5,745 bases of DNA, from contig CABQIF010000125.1 of the NCBI GenBank assembly GCA_902464115.1, forward strand, positions 1 through 5,745, in the 5' to 3' direction. Below are positions 1 through 5,716 of this stretch, piece after piece; the stretch's first letter is position 1; each line of letters opens with the position of its first letter. This stretch comes from an uncultured Ruminococcus sp. GTDB lineage: Bacteria; Bacillota; Clostridia; Oscillospirales; Ruminococcaceae. The position numbers and the translations under genes were made by a program. The notes below the pieces were generated by a model that did no database searches, had not been told where the DNA came from, and worked only from the letters and a program-made list of their open reading frames with translations.

Positions 1-3
1 ACA

Positions 4-12
4 TGTTATAAT
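4..12 (+). promoter_or_regulatory. Extended -10 promoter of the first surface-protein gene
   Basis: TGTTATAAT gives a perfect TATAAT (7-12) preceded by the extended -10 TGn. With a 17-nt spacer the -35 box would lie outside the left edge, so it cannot be checked. Transcription would start near 19, leaving a leader of about 80 nt. The same arrangement precedes the downstream paralogue (1386-1394), which supports the call. Confidence 0.8.
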
Positions 13-18
13 AAAATT

Positions 19-100
19 GGACAGATGAAAAAATAGTTGTGGCTGATGATAAAATGACTTTTTTTACATCTGAATATGAAAACAGGAGGGATTCAGAATG
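19..100 (+). promoter_or_regulatory. Structured 5' leader with competing hairpins and start-codon stem
   Basis: Two mutually exclusive hairpins can be drawn. Hairpin I pairs 22-40 with 54-72: CAGATG with CATCTG, an A·A mismatch, five A-T pairs, a T·T mismatch, then AGTTGT with ATGACT including two G·U pairs. Hairpin II pairs CATCTGAAT (67-75) with ATTCAG (91-96) plus the start codon ATG (98-100), with A97 bulged; its 15-nt loop holds the Shine-Dalgarno AGGAGGG (84-90). Both use 67-72, so only one can form at a time. The second gene's leader has the same layout. A role in controlling translation is inferred; folding was done by eye, with no energies computed. Confidence 0.55.
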
Positions 101-1171
101 AATACTAAGAAAATGCTAGCGATTCTGGCAGCTCTGAGCATGCTGGGTACAACAGGTTTGACCGTTGGAGCAGAAGACACTGCTGCAACAGAACCAGCAG
201 TGGAAACAGTCGTTACAACGGAAGCCGAATCAGAAACAGCCGTTTCGGAAATTGCAGAAACAAGAACAGAAACCACTGCTGTGGATGAAGCAAAAATGGA
301 AGTCAACGAAACTACGGTAACAGAAAAAACAGCAATCACCACGACAATTGTACAATCCGAAGAACCCATCTCCACGACGACTGCGGTAAAAAGTGATGCA
401 GATGGTGTTGAAACAACAGTAGCAGTAACTGGAACAGAATCCGCTTCTGTTCCGACGACGACCACGTATTCCGCAGAAGAAACTTCAAAAATTATGGAAG
501 AACTGCAAAAGCAGATCGATAATTTGATCGATGAGATCCAGTCCGGCTCTAATCCTGACTTGCTTCCGGATGAAGAAAATGTAGAGATGCTCCCGGACTA
601 TTCGAGCGATAACATTCTTCAGCTGGAGGATGGAACATGGATCGGCACGTATCATACATACTATGTTGACGAAGAGGGCTATACTTATCAAGTCGTTTAT
701 TATGTAAAGACGGATGGAACAAAAGATATTTTCTACATGACCTACTATGACGATTTCGATCACAATGATGCATTGGTTTGCTCGGACAATCCGTTTTATG
801 ATGAATTTTATGTGCAGTTCACAACATTCTACAAAACCTTGGAGAATACAAGTGACTACTATGTTCTTTATTGTGCAACTGATGCAGGGGTCAATCCAAC
901 CATGTATGTCGTTGTAGAAATGACAGATGGAAAGCTGGCATTCTATGCAATTTCTCAGGATGGAATCCAGCAGGTTGACAAGATTCCGACCTTTGAATTT
1001 GATGATGATTCCAAAAAGCCGAATGATTCGGCACGCCCGACTGCTGCCGTACAGAAATCAACAGACAGCACCCCAAAAACCGGTGACGCAACCACTGTTC
1101 CGGCAGTTGCTGTTGGTCTGACCCTGACCGCCGCTGGTGTAGTTGCTTTCCTGAACAGAAAGTATAAGTAA
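98..1171 (+). CDS. Secreted Thr/Glu-rich protein with C-terminal sortase-type sorting signal
   Basis: A 357-aa surface protein of unknown function. Residues 1-25 are a signal peptide (KK, hydrophobic core, likely cut after VGA). Residues 26-124 are a Thr/Glu/Val-rich, probably disordered stalk. Residues 125-150 form a charged amphipathic helix, possibly a short coiled coil. Residues 158-302 form an acidic, Tyr-rich, beta-type domain with only two cysteines (C228, C259). A short linker leads to TPKTGD (325-330), a hydrophobic stretch (334-352) and the basic tail NRKYK: the layout of a sortase substrate, with Thr where LPXTG has Leu. This suggests attachment to the cell wall, although a membrane-anchored state is possible. 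The start at 98 has AGGAGGG 7 nt upstream. It is monocistronic with its own promoter and terminator. It is paralogous to the next gene at both ends. I do not recognise the central domain and propose no activity. Confidence 0.85.
   Translation: MNTKKMLAILAALSMLGTTGLTVGAEDTAATEPAVETVVTTEAESETAVSEIAETRTETTAVDEAKMEVNETTVTEKTAITTTIVQSEEPISTTTAVKSDADGVETTVAVTGTESASVPTTTTYSAEETSKIMEELQKQIDNLIDEIQSGSNPDLLPDEENVEMLPDYSSDNILQLEDGTWIGTYHTYYVDEEGYTYQVVYYVKTDGTKDIFYMTYYDDFDHNDALVCSDNPFYDEFYVQFTTFYKTLENTSDYYVLYCATDAGVNPTMYVVVEMTDGKLAFYAISQDGIQQVDKIPTFEFDDDSKKPNDSARPTAAVQKSTDSTPKTGDATTVPAVAVGLTLTAAGVVAFLNRKYK
1070..1171 (+). repeat. Sorting-signal module, copy 1
   Basis: The last 34 codons, from Thr325 to the stop, match 2770-2871 without gaps. 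The first 27 codons encode identical residues in both copies and differ at eight third-codon positions, all silent. The conserved segment covers TPKTGDA and the hydrophobic span; only the basic tail differs. This is a paralogous coding module, not a mobile repeat. Confidence 0.9.
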
Positions 1172-1201
1172 AAATTGATTCATTTTTCTATTTTGTAAAT
1201 C

Positions 1202-1244
1202 AAAAGCCGCCGCAGAACCACCCCTTCTGCGGCGGCTTTTTGCA
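1202..1244 (+). terminator. Intrinsic terminator of the first surface-protein gene
   Basis: A perfect 16-bp stem pairs 1202-1217 with 1225-1240 around a 7-nt loop (1218-1224). It has a GCCGCCGCAG core and ends in a T run (1237-1241). It lies 30 nt after the stop codon. It is homologous to the terminator of the second gene (2902-2940). The 120 or so bases between it and the next promoter hold nothing I can support. Confidence 0.95.
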
Positions 1245-1365
1245 ATAAAACAGGGATTTTATCGGCGAACTTCGACAATTCTACTTGAATTCGTATCAAA
1301 ATCGACAAAAGGCATCAGAATGAATCGGGGAATTTGTGGAAATTTGCAGAAAAAATGAAAAATGG

Positions 1366-1394
1366 TTGATTTTTCCGGAACGGCGTGCTATAAT
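1366..1394 (+). promoter_or_regulatory. Promoter of the second surface-protein gene
   Basis: The -35 box is TTGATT (1366-1371), the spacer is 17 nt, and the -10 box is TATAAT (1389-1394), preceded by TGC at 1386-1388 (extended -10). The start of transcription is expected near 1401. The DNA just upstream (1331-1365) is A-rich and could act as an UP element, but no clear operator is visible. Confidence 0.88.
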
Positions 1395-1400
1395 AAAGAC

Positions 1401-1485
1401 AATTGGATGGCAAAAAGTGGGCGGGTTAGAACATAATGCGTCCATCTTTGCATCTGAATTATGGAAATAGGAGGAATTCAGAATG
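1401..1485 (+). promoter_or_regulatory. Structured 5' leader with competing hairpins, paralogous copy
   Basis: Hairpin II pairs CATCTGAATT (1451-1460) with AATTCAG (1475-1481) plus the start ATG (1483-1485), with A1482 bulged. The Shine-Dalgarno AGGAGG (1469-1474) sits in the 14-nt loop. It has one more pair (T1460-A1475) than the first copy, made by an inserted T and a G-to-A change acting together. Hairpin I here is less regular: GATG (1406-1409) with CATC (1451-1454), C1411 with G1450, then AAAG (1414-1417) with CTTT (1446-1449) and TGGGCG (1418-1423) with CGTCCA (1439-1444), with small bulges. Sequence has changed between copies but pairing is largely kept. Function is inferred. Confidence 0.5.
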
Positions 1486-2871
1486 AAAATGAAGAAAATG
1501 TTGGCAATTCTGGCAGCTCTGAGCGTATTGGGAACAACTGGTCTGACCGTTGGTGCAGAAGACGCAGCCACAACCGAACCGGTAACGGAAACTGTTACTA
1601 CAGAAACAGTTGCAACGGAAACAGTTGCAAATGTTGCAGAAACTACGGTTGCAGAAGAAGAAACTACGGAAGAAACAGAAACTGTGGATACAAAAATTTA
1701 TGCAACAAAAGAATATACAATGGGAGCTCATGCGGTAAAAGTAGTTCTCTATAGTGACGGAACATTGGATGATTCTGGAAATCCAGTTGAATGTATGGAT
1801 GTATATGTGGATGGAAACATCACAAATTTATCTGGTATGATTGTAAATACTGCGATGAATGGGGATGGTTCTAATACGATCCGTGAAGATCCGGATAGCT
1901 TTTTTACCGTTGATGGCGTAAATACAGTAACTGTAACACCATACTTTGTTTTTGGTTCTCCAGTTACTTATACATTTAATGAGGCAACGGGTACATTTGT
2001 ACTGTTTGGTGAGGCATCCACAACAACTACAACAACCGCATCTGAAACAACCACAACGACGACGACCACAACAACAAGTGCAGCCGATTTGGAAGCAGCG
2101 AAAAAGGCTTTGTATGAAGTTTATGCTGCAAAGTATAAGCCGGCTGTCAGCGGATATGAAACAGTAGAATACCATATTGTGGATGGCGTTTTGACTTCTG
2201 CCACAATCATTGTAGAAGATCAAGATGAAAAAGTTGTTAAGACATTCTTTGTAACAAAAGATGGAGCAACGCTGATCAACAGTGTACGAATGGGCGGAAT
2301 GCAGTATGGATTTGAAAGCACAGATTTCACTTGCGATGGATACCAGTTCTATGCTCAGCTTGTTCGTCCTGCTTCAGATGCAGATTTTCGTAGCTATCTG
2401 ACTATCTATGTTTATGATAAAGATGGGAATTTGTCTGTAACAAATATCAATGGATTGCAGGTTGGCAGTGCTGTGTATACAAAGATGGAAGATGGAAGCT
2501 TTGATTGGGCAGGAAATTCCAAGTTGAAATTAAACGATTGTTTGTCTTCTAATGGGGATGCCATTACAATCAACAGAAGTCTTTATGAATGGTATAATTC
2601 TCAAGATAGCTATACGGCTACAGTTGACAGCACCACATATACCTATGATGCAGCAACCAATACATTTGTAGCAACAAATGGAACAAATAGTGGAACGAAC
2701 AGCGGCAAGACCGACAACGGTTCTGTAAGCAACACTCCTGCTTCCACTGCTACAAAGAATACCTCTGGCACACCGAAAACCGGTGACGCAACGACCGTTC
2801 CGGCAGTTGCTGTTGGTCTGACTCTGACCGCTGCTGGTGTGGTTGCATTCATCAGCAAGAGAAAGAAGTAA
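1483..2871 (+). CDS. Secreted two-domain surface protein with poly-Thr linker and sorting signal
   Basis: A 462-aa paralogue of the upstream gene, of unknown function. Residues 1-25 are a signal peptide nearly identical to the first protein's, followed by a Thr/Glu/Val-rich stalk (26-70). Region A (71-178) is beta-rich. A Thr-rich linker (180-198) joins it to region B (200-398), which opens with an Ala/Lys helix (201-217) and continues as beta strands. Regions A and B end in a similar motif, TYTFNEATGTFV (162-173) and TYTYDAATNTFV (385-396). A Ser/Asn/Gly/Thr linker leads to TPKTGD (430-435), a hydrophobic segment (439-457) and SKRKK: a sortase-type signal. There are few cysteines (C104, C284, C353). 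The Thr linker resembles those of ruminococcal secreted enzymes, but no catalytic or dockerin motif is visible. A binding, adhesive or structural role is only a guess. The start has AGGAGG 8 nt upstream. Confidence 0.85.
   Translation: MKMKKMLAILAALSVLGTTGLTVGAEDAATTEPVTETVTTETVATETVANVAETTVAEEETTEETETVDTKIYATKEYTMGAHAVKVVLYSDGTLDDSGNPVECMDVYVDGNITNLSGMIVNTAMNGDGSNTIREDPDSFFTVDGVNTVTVTPYFVFGSPVTYTFNEATGTFVLFGEASTTTTTTASETTTTTTTTTTSAADLEAAKKALYEVYAAKYKPAVSGYETVEYHIVDGVLTSATIIVEDQDEKVVKTFFVTKDGATLINSVRMGGMQYGFESTDFTCDGYQFYAQLVRPASDADFRSYLTIYVYDKDGNLSVTNINGLQVGSAVYTKMEDGSFDWAGNSKLKLNDCLSSNGDAITINRSLYEWYNSQDSYTATVDSTTYTYDAATNTFVATNGTNSGTNSGKTDNGSVSNTPASTATKNTSGTPKTGDATTVPAVAVGLTLTAAGVVAFISKRKK
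2770..2871 (+). repeat. Sorting-signal module, copy 2
   Basis: Partner of 1070-1171. Residues 430-456 are identical to 325-351 of the first protein. The eight silent differences suggest that selection keeps the protein sequence, probably for recognition by the same sortase, and argue against a very recent copy event. Confidence 0.9.
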
Positions 2872-2901
2872 ACCGCATCAATCATTTTTCTATTTGACTC
2901 A

Positions 2902-2945
2902 AAAACCGCCGCAGGATGGACGATTTCCTGCGGCGGTTTTGTGTT
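2902..2945. terminator. Bidirectional terminator between convergent surface gene and ispF
   Basis: A perfect 15-bp stem pairs 2902-2916 with 2926-2940 around a 9-nt loop. It has T4 on the + side (2937-2940) and T5 on the - strand (complement of 2901-2905), so it can stop the surface gene from the left and ispDF from the right. Compared with the stem at 1202-1240, two pairs have changed on both sides: G-C to A-T (2905/2937) and A-T to G-C (2915/2927). Confidence 0.93.
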
Positions 2946-2958
2946 TTATCGCTTTGAT

Positions 2959-3444
2959 TTAGTCGATGTGTTCCAGCAATGCCACTGCATGAACGGCAAT
3001 GCCTTCTCCAGAACCAGTAAAGCCTAACTTTTCCTCTGTTGTAGCCTTGACGCTGACATCTGAAACCGGAATTTCACAGCAGGCAGCAATGTTTTCCCGC
3101 ATTGCAGAGATGAATCCGGCTAATTTCGGACGCTGGCATAAAATCGTTGCATCCAGATTGCCGACCTGATAGCCCGCATTCCGAACCAGCAGAACGACTT
3201 CTTTTAAAAGCAGCATGCTATCTGCTCCAGCATAGCGGGGGTCAGTGTCTGGAAAATGTTTGCCGATGTCGCCCAGTGCGACTGCTCCCAGCAACGCATC
3301 AGAAATGGCATGGAGTAAAACGTCTGCATCCGAATGCCCGAGCAGCCCCCGTTCAAAGGGAATTTCCACGCCGCCTAAAATCAGCTTGCGATTTTCGACT
3401 AGGCGGTGTACATCATATCCGTGACCAATTCTTATTTTGTGCAT
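2959..3444 (-). CDS. ispF: 2-C-methyl-D-erythritol 2,4-cyclodiphosphate synthase
   Basis: This cytosolic homotrimeric enzyme converts 4-CDP-ME 2-phosphate to the cyclic diphosphate MEcPP with release of CMP, the fifth step of the MEP isoprenoid pathway. The 161-aa length is normal for a single-domain IspF. The metal ligands are in place: D11 and H13 in GYDVHR, and H45 in LLHAISDALLGA, matching E. coli D8, H10 and H42. HFPDTDP (63-69) and KATTEEKLGFTGSGEGI (133-149) are family signatures. The ATG at 3444 has GGAGG 7 nt upstream, inside the end of ispD, and the genes overlap by 13 nt, so translation is probably coupled. It is transcribed from the promoter at 4184-4212 and ends at the terminator shared with the convergent surface gene. 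It looks complete and ordinary. Confidence 0.97.
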   Translation of the reverse strand: MHKIRIGHGYDVHRLVENRKLILGGVEIPFERGLLGHSDADVLLHAISDALLGAVALGDIGKHFPDTDPRYAGADSMLLLKEVVLLVRNAGYQVGNLDATILCQRPKLAGFISAMRENIAACCEIPVSDVSVKATTEEKLGFTGSGEGIAVHAVALLEHID

Positions 3445-4145
3445 GTTGATTCCTCCATTCGTTTTTCCAGCAGCATCCGAGCAATGAAAATATCTTCAGG
3501 GGTGGTGATTTTCAGGTTGGTGTAGTCGCCGACCGTCATGTAAACCTTGCAGTTGATGGCCTCTGCAAGTTGACAGTCATCTGTAAAATCAAGGTGGTGT
3601 TCCAGTGCAAAATCTACGGCTTCAAAGTAGATTCGCTTCTGGAACACCTGCGGGGTCTGTGTGCTGTAAAGGTGTGGGCGGTAGGGCGTATCGACAATCA
3701 GCCCATCATTGACGACTTTGATGGTATCTTTTACCGGAACGCCGAGCGTTGCACCGCCGAACACTTCAGCATCGTGAATGACAGCGGCAATCTGTTCTGG
3801 CTTTACAAGCGGTCTTGCACCGTCGTGAATGGCGAACAGTTTTGTTCCTTTCGAGGCAGCCCGAACACCATTCAGGACACTTTCCTGTCGGGTCGCTCCG
3901 CCGGGAACGATGGCAGAGCATTTTTTCAGCTGTAAATCTGCAATGGTTTTTTGAATGGCAGCGTGGTCGCTGGGACGGGCAACCACAATGAATTCTGCAA
4001 TGCGGTCGCAGTGCTCCATTGCCAGCATGGACATGCCAATGACGTTGGTTTGTCCGAGCGGCAGGAGAATTTTATTTTGTCCCTGCATACGGGTGGCATT
4101 TCCGGCACAAACGAGAATACCGGAAGTATCTGGTAAGGAAGTCAT
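3432..4145 (-). CDS. ispD: 2-C-methyl-D-erythritol 4-phosphate cytidylyltransferase
   Basis: It transfers CMP from CTP to MEP to give 4-CDP-methylerythritol, the third MEP pathway step, in the cytosol. I chose the ATG at 4145 (237 aa). The in-frame ATG at 4193 lies upstream of the -10 box (4184-4189) and so cannot be in the main transcript, while 4145 begins the conserved fold and has AAAGGA about 10 nt upstream. Motifs: nucleotide-binding CAGNATRM (13-20) with R19 and K25, PGGATRQESVLNGV (81-94), IHDGARPLV (106-114), VPVKDTIK (136-143), R156 in YRPHLY, TQTPQVF (162-168) and K212 in GDYTNLKITTPED. These match the E. coli substrate-binding residues, with CAGNATR replacing the textbook AAGxGxR. 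It overlaps ispF as a separate gene, not a fused IspDF. Confidence 0.96.
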   Translation of the reverse strand: MTSLPDTSGILVCAGNATRMQGQNKILLPLGQTNVIGMSMLAMEHCDRIAEFIVVARPSDHAAIQKTIADLQLKKCSAIVPGGATRQESVLNGVRAASKGTKLFAIHDGARPLVKPEQIAAVIHDAEVFGGATLGVPVKDTIKVVNDGLIVDTPYRPHLYSTQTPQVFQKRIYFEAVDFALEHHLDFTDDCQLAEAINCKVYMTVGDYTNLKITTPEDIFIARMLLEKRMEESTCTK

Positions 4146-4183
4146 GAGAATTCCGTCCTTTCTTTGGTTTGATCGATAAGACC

Positions 4184-4212
4184 AGTATAGCACGAAAGGG
4201 GGGGATGGTCAA
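4184..4212 (-). promoter_or_regulatory. Promoter of the ispD-ispF operon
   Basis: On the - strand, TTGACC (4212-4207), a 17-nt spacer and TATACT (4189-4184) form a near-consensus housekeeping promoter, with TGC before the -10 box (extended -10). The start is expected near 4177, giving a leader of about 32 nt. The spacer contains a run of seven C on the transcribed-sense strand (4204-4198). Confidence 0.88.
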
Positions 4213-4226
4213 GTGTGCAACAAAAG

Positions 4227-4263
4227 AAACCGATGCAGAACATCGCTAATTCTGCATCGGTTT
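4227..4263 (-). terminator. Terminator of the DUF3343-aminotransferase operon
   Basis: A perfect 14-bp stem pairs 4227-4240 with 4250-4263 around a 9-nt loop, 9 nt after the aminotransferase stop codon. On the - strand it is followed by TTTCTTTTG, a modest T-rich tail. The ispD promoter begins just beyond it, so this hairpin separates the two - strand operons. Confidence 0.85.
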
Positions 4264-4272
4264 TCTGATTTT

Positions 4273-5394
4273 CTATAAGTTCCGGATGGCATTGCCCAGT
4301 GCAACAACTTCCGGCAGCGTATTGAAAATAGAAGGTGCAAACCGTACCGTTCCGCCGTCGATCGTTCCGATTGCACGATGTGCCAGCGGTGCACAGTGCA
4401 GCCCTGCCCGTAGACAAAAGCCCTTTTGGTCGAGTAATTCTGCTGTTTCTTCGGAAGATAAATTCTGTATATTAAATGAAACAATGGGTGCATAAGCAGC
4501 CCCCGGCTGTCGGTAAACAGTCACCTGCGGCATGGTTTGCAGCATGGATAATAGCTTGTTGCAGCAGGTCGTTTCATGCTGAAAAATCGCAGCTGTTCCG
4601 GTTTTTTTGACGAAGGCAATTCCTGCTCGCAAAGACAGGATTCCGGCAATATTCAGCGTTCCGCATTCCAGACGGTCGGGCAGAAAATCCGGCATTTCCA
4701 GTTTTGCAGAAAGACTGCCCGTTCCGCCATATAACAATGGTTGAATGGGAAATTTGGTGTCAGTAATCAGCAAACCTGTTCCGGTCGCACCATATAACCC
4801 CTTGTGTCCGGCGGTGCAGAGGATATTCATCCCATCTGACATCTGTACGGGTAATGTTCCGCAAGCCTGTGCACCATCTGCAATCATGCAAATACCATGC
4901 TCGTTACAGAGAGCGGCCAGTTCCCGATAAGGAAGAATCTGCCCCGTAACATTGCTGGCAAGTGTGCAAATAATGGCTCTGGTATTGGGGCGAATGCGTG
5001 CCTGAAATGCAGCAACGGTTTCTTTGTCATCGACCGAAACCGGAGCAATACTGCACTGCACCCCTCGTTCCCGTACCATTGCCGCTACTGGACGCAATAC
5101 AGCATTGTGTTCCAGATTGCTGATAATCACATGATCGTTTGGCTGTACGATGCCCTGAATGGCGAGATTTAAAGCGTGCGTACAGTTCAGACAAAAGATG
5201 GTATTTTCCGGCTTTCCGCCGAAAAAGGCAGCAGCTTCTTCTCTTGCAGCAAAAACCTGTTCTGATGTGCGTTCCGTGAGCTGATGACCGCCTCGACCAG
5301 CGTTTCCGCCGTATTTCAGCATCGCCGTTTCCATTGCCTGCCGAACAGAACGTGGCTTTGGAAACGTCGTTGCAGCGTTGTCAAAGTTGATCAC
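4273..5394 (-). CDS. Class-V aminotransferase, cysteine desulfurase-like family
   Basis: A PLP enzyme of the NifS/SufS superfamily, 373 aa, complete. The N-terminal FDNAATTFPKP is typical of desulfurases. NCTHALN (70-76) fits phosphate binding, LEHNAVLRP (94-102) carries H96, ASNVTGQ (146-152) carries N148, and DGAQACG (173-179) carries D173 and Q176. AGHKGLYG (195-202) carries the PLP lysine K198, and RAGLHCAPLAH (329-339) carries C334, the likely persulfide or selenide cysteine. The RxGxHC motif resembles the EF2568-like subfamily (TIGR01977 as I recall) more than housekeeping IscS. The likely role is sulfur or selenium mobilisation from (seleno)cysteine; the true substrate is unknown. It starts with GTG, overlapping the DUF3343 stop as GTGA with no good Shine-Dalgarno, so translation probably depends on the gene upstream. 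Confidence 0.92.
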   Translation of the reverse strand: MINFDNAATTFPKPRSVRQAMETAMLKYGGNAGRGGHQLTERTSEQVFAAREEAAAFFGGKPENTIFCLNCTHALNLAIQGIVQPNDHVIISNLEHNAVLRPVAAMVRERGVQCSIAPVSVDDKETVAAFQARIRPNTRAIICTLASNVTGQILPYRELAALCNEHGICMIADGAQACGTLPVQMSDGMNILCTAGHKGLYGATGTGLLITDTKFPIQPLLYGGTGSLSAKLEMPDFLPDRLECGTLNIAGILSLRAGIAFVKKTGTAAIFQHETTCCNKLLSMLQTMPQVTVYRQPGAAYAPIVSFNIQNLSSEETAELLDQKGFCLRAGLHCAPLAHRAIGTIDGGTVRFAPSIFNTLPEVVALGNAIRNL

Positions 5395-5621
5395 TGTACA
5401 TCACGCACATTCCGCAGAGATAAAAAGGGAATGTCGTTTTCTTCCAGCAGGTCAGCAATGGGTTTGCAGGCTCCTTTTGTCTGTAATAGATAGCTGCATC
5501 CCTCTGGTGTGGCGTGTATTTGCCGCTGAATCCGGCAGGGATAACCATATCGCTGTAAGATGGTTTGTGCCTTTCGGGCTTGGGTGTCGGACTGCATGCC
5601 GACTTGACATTCCAACATCAT
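5391..5621 (-). CDS. DUF3343 family protein, putative Se/S carrier
   Basis: A small 76-aa cytosolic protein resembling DUF3343, described as putative Se/S carrier-like. The layout fits: an opening strand (2-8), a helix with alternating Lys/Arg and small residues (11-24, SDTQARKAQTILQRYG), a turn with a PC pair (28-29), then TPEGCSYLLQ (38-47), where C42 sits at the usual Cys position of this family, and a C-terminal helix-strand (51-70). The common Cys-Gly is Cys-Ser here. The first gene of the operon, its end overlaps the aminotransferase by 4 nt, suggesting that it accepts persulfide or selenide from that enzyme; this is inference. GGGGGAG lies 4-5 nt before the ATG at 5621. A second ATG at 5618 is equally plausible. 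No strong promoter was found upstream, only a weak TAAAAT (5659-5654). Confidence 0.82.
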   Translation of the reverse strand: MMLECQVGMQSDTQARKAQTILQRYGYPCRIQRQIHATPEGCSYLLQTKGACKPIADLLEENDIPFLSLRNVRDVQ

Positions 5622-5716
5622 TCTCTCCCCCTTTCTTCTTTTCGGATACTACTATTTTATGCGGAGATTGCAGAAACGTGCGGACGGGAATTTCCATGAA
5701 AATTTTGTGAAATCCC

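Noticed and set aside
76..108. 10-codon upstream ORF starting in the loop of the leader hairpin and overlapping the gene start
   Set aside because: There is no Shine-Dalgarno before its ATG. The equivalent ATG in the second leader (1461) opens a 97-codon frame of unlike composition, so the peptide is not conserved.
64..465. 133-aa open frame antisense to the first surface gene, low in complexity (Val/Thr/Ser/Ala)
   Set aside because: It is the shadow of the Thr/Glu-rich repeats on the + strand; it has no ribosome binding site or recognisable domain.
1277..1291. AATTC/GAATT inverted repeat between the first terminator and the second promoter
   Set aside because: Only 5 bp with no conserved context; expected by chance in AT-rich DNA.
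1312..1327. CATCAGAATGAATC, resembling the start region of the surface genes
   Set aside because: It has no Shine-Dalgarno and no long open frame; the resemblance is short and probably chance.
1459..1731. 90-aa Cys/Phe-rich antisense frame
   Set aside because: Composition is an artefact of reading GAA/ACA-rich DNA backwards; no family resemblance or start signal.
1461..1754. 97-aa + strand frame overlapping the start of the second surface gene
   Set aside because: Out-of-frame reading of the signal peptide and Thr-rich stalk, rich in Asn/Arg/Cys; no ribosome binding site.
2020..2077. Thr-codon run as a simple-sequence repeat prone to slippage
   Set aside because: The codons are mixed (ACA, ACT, ACC, ACG), so there is no uniform DNA repeat unit; it reads as a normal poly-Thr linker.
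4146..4193. Upstream ATG at 4193 as the ispD start
   Set aside because: It precedes the -10 box (4184-4189) and would add 16 residues ahead of the conserved N-terminal strand; the ATG at 4145 fits better.
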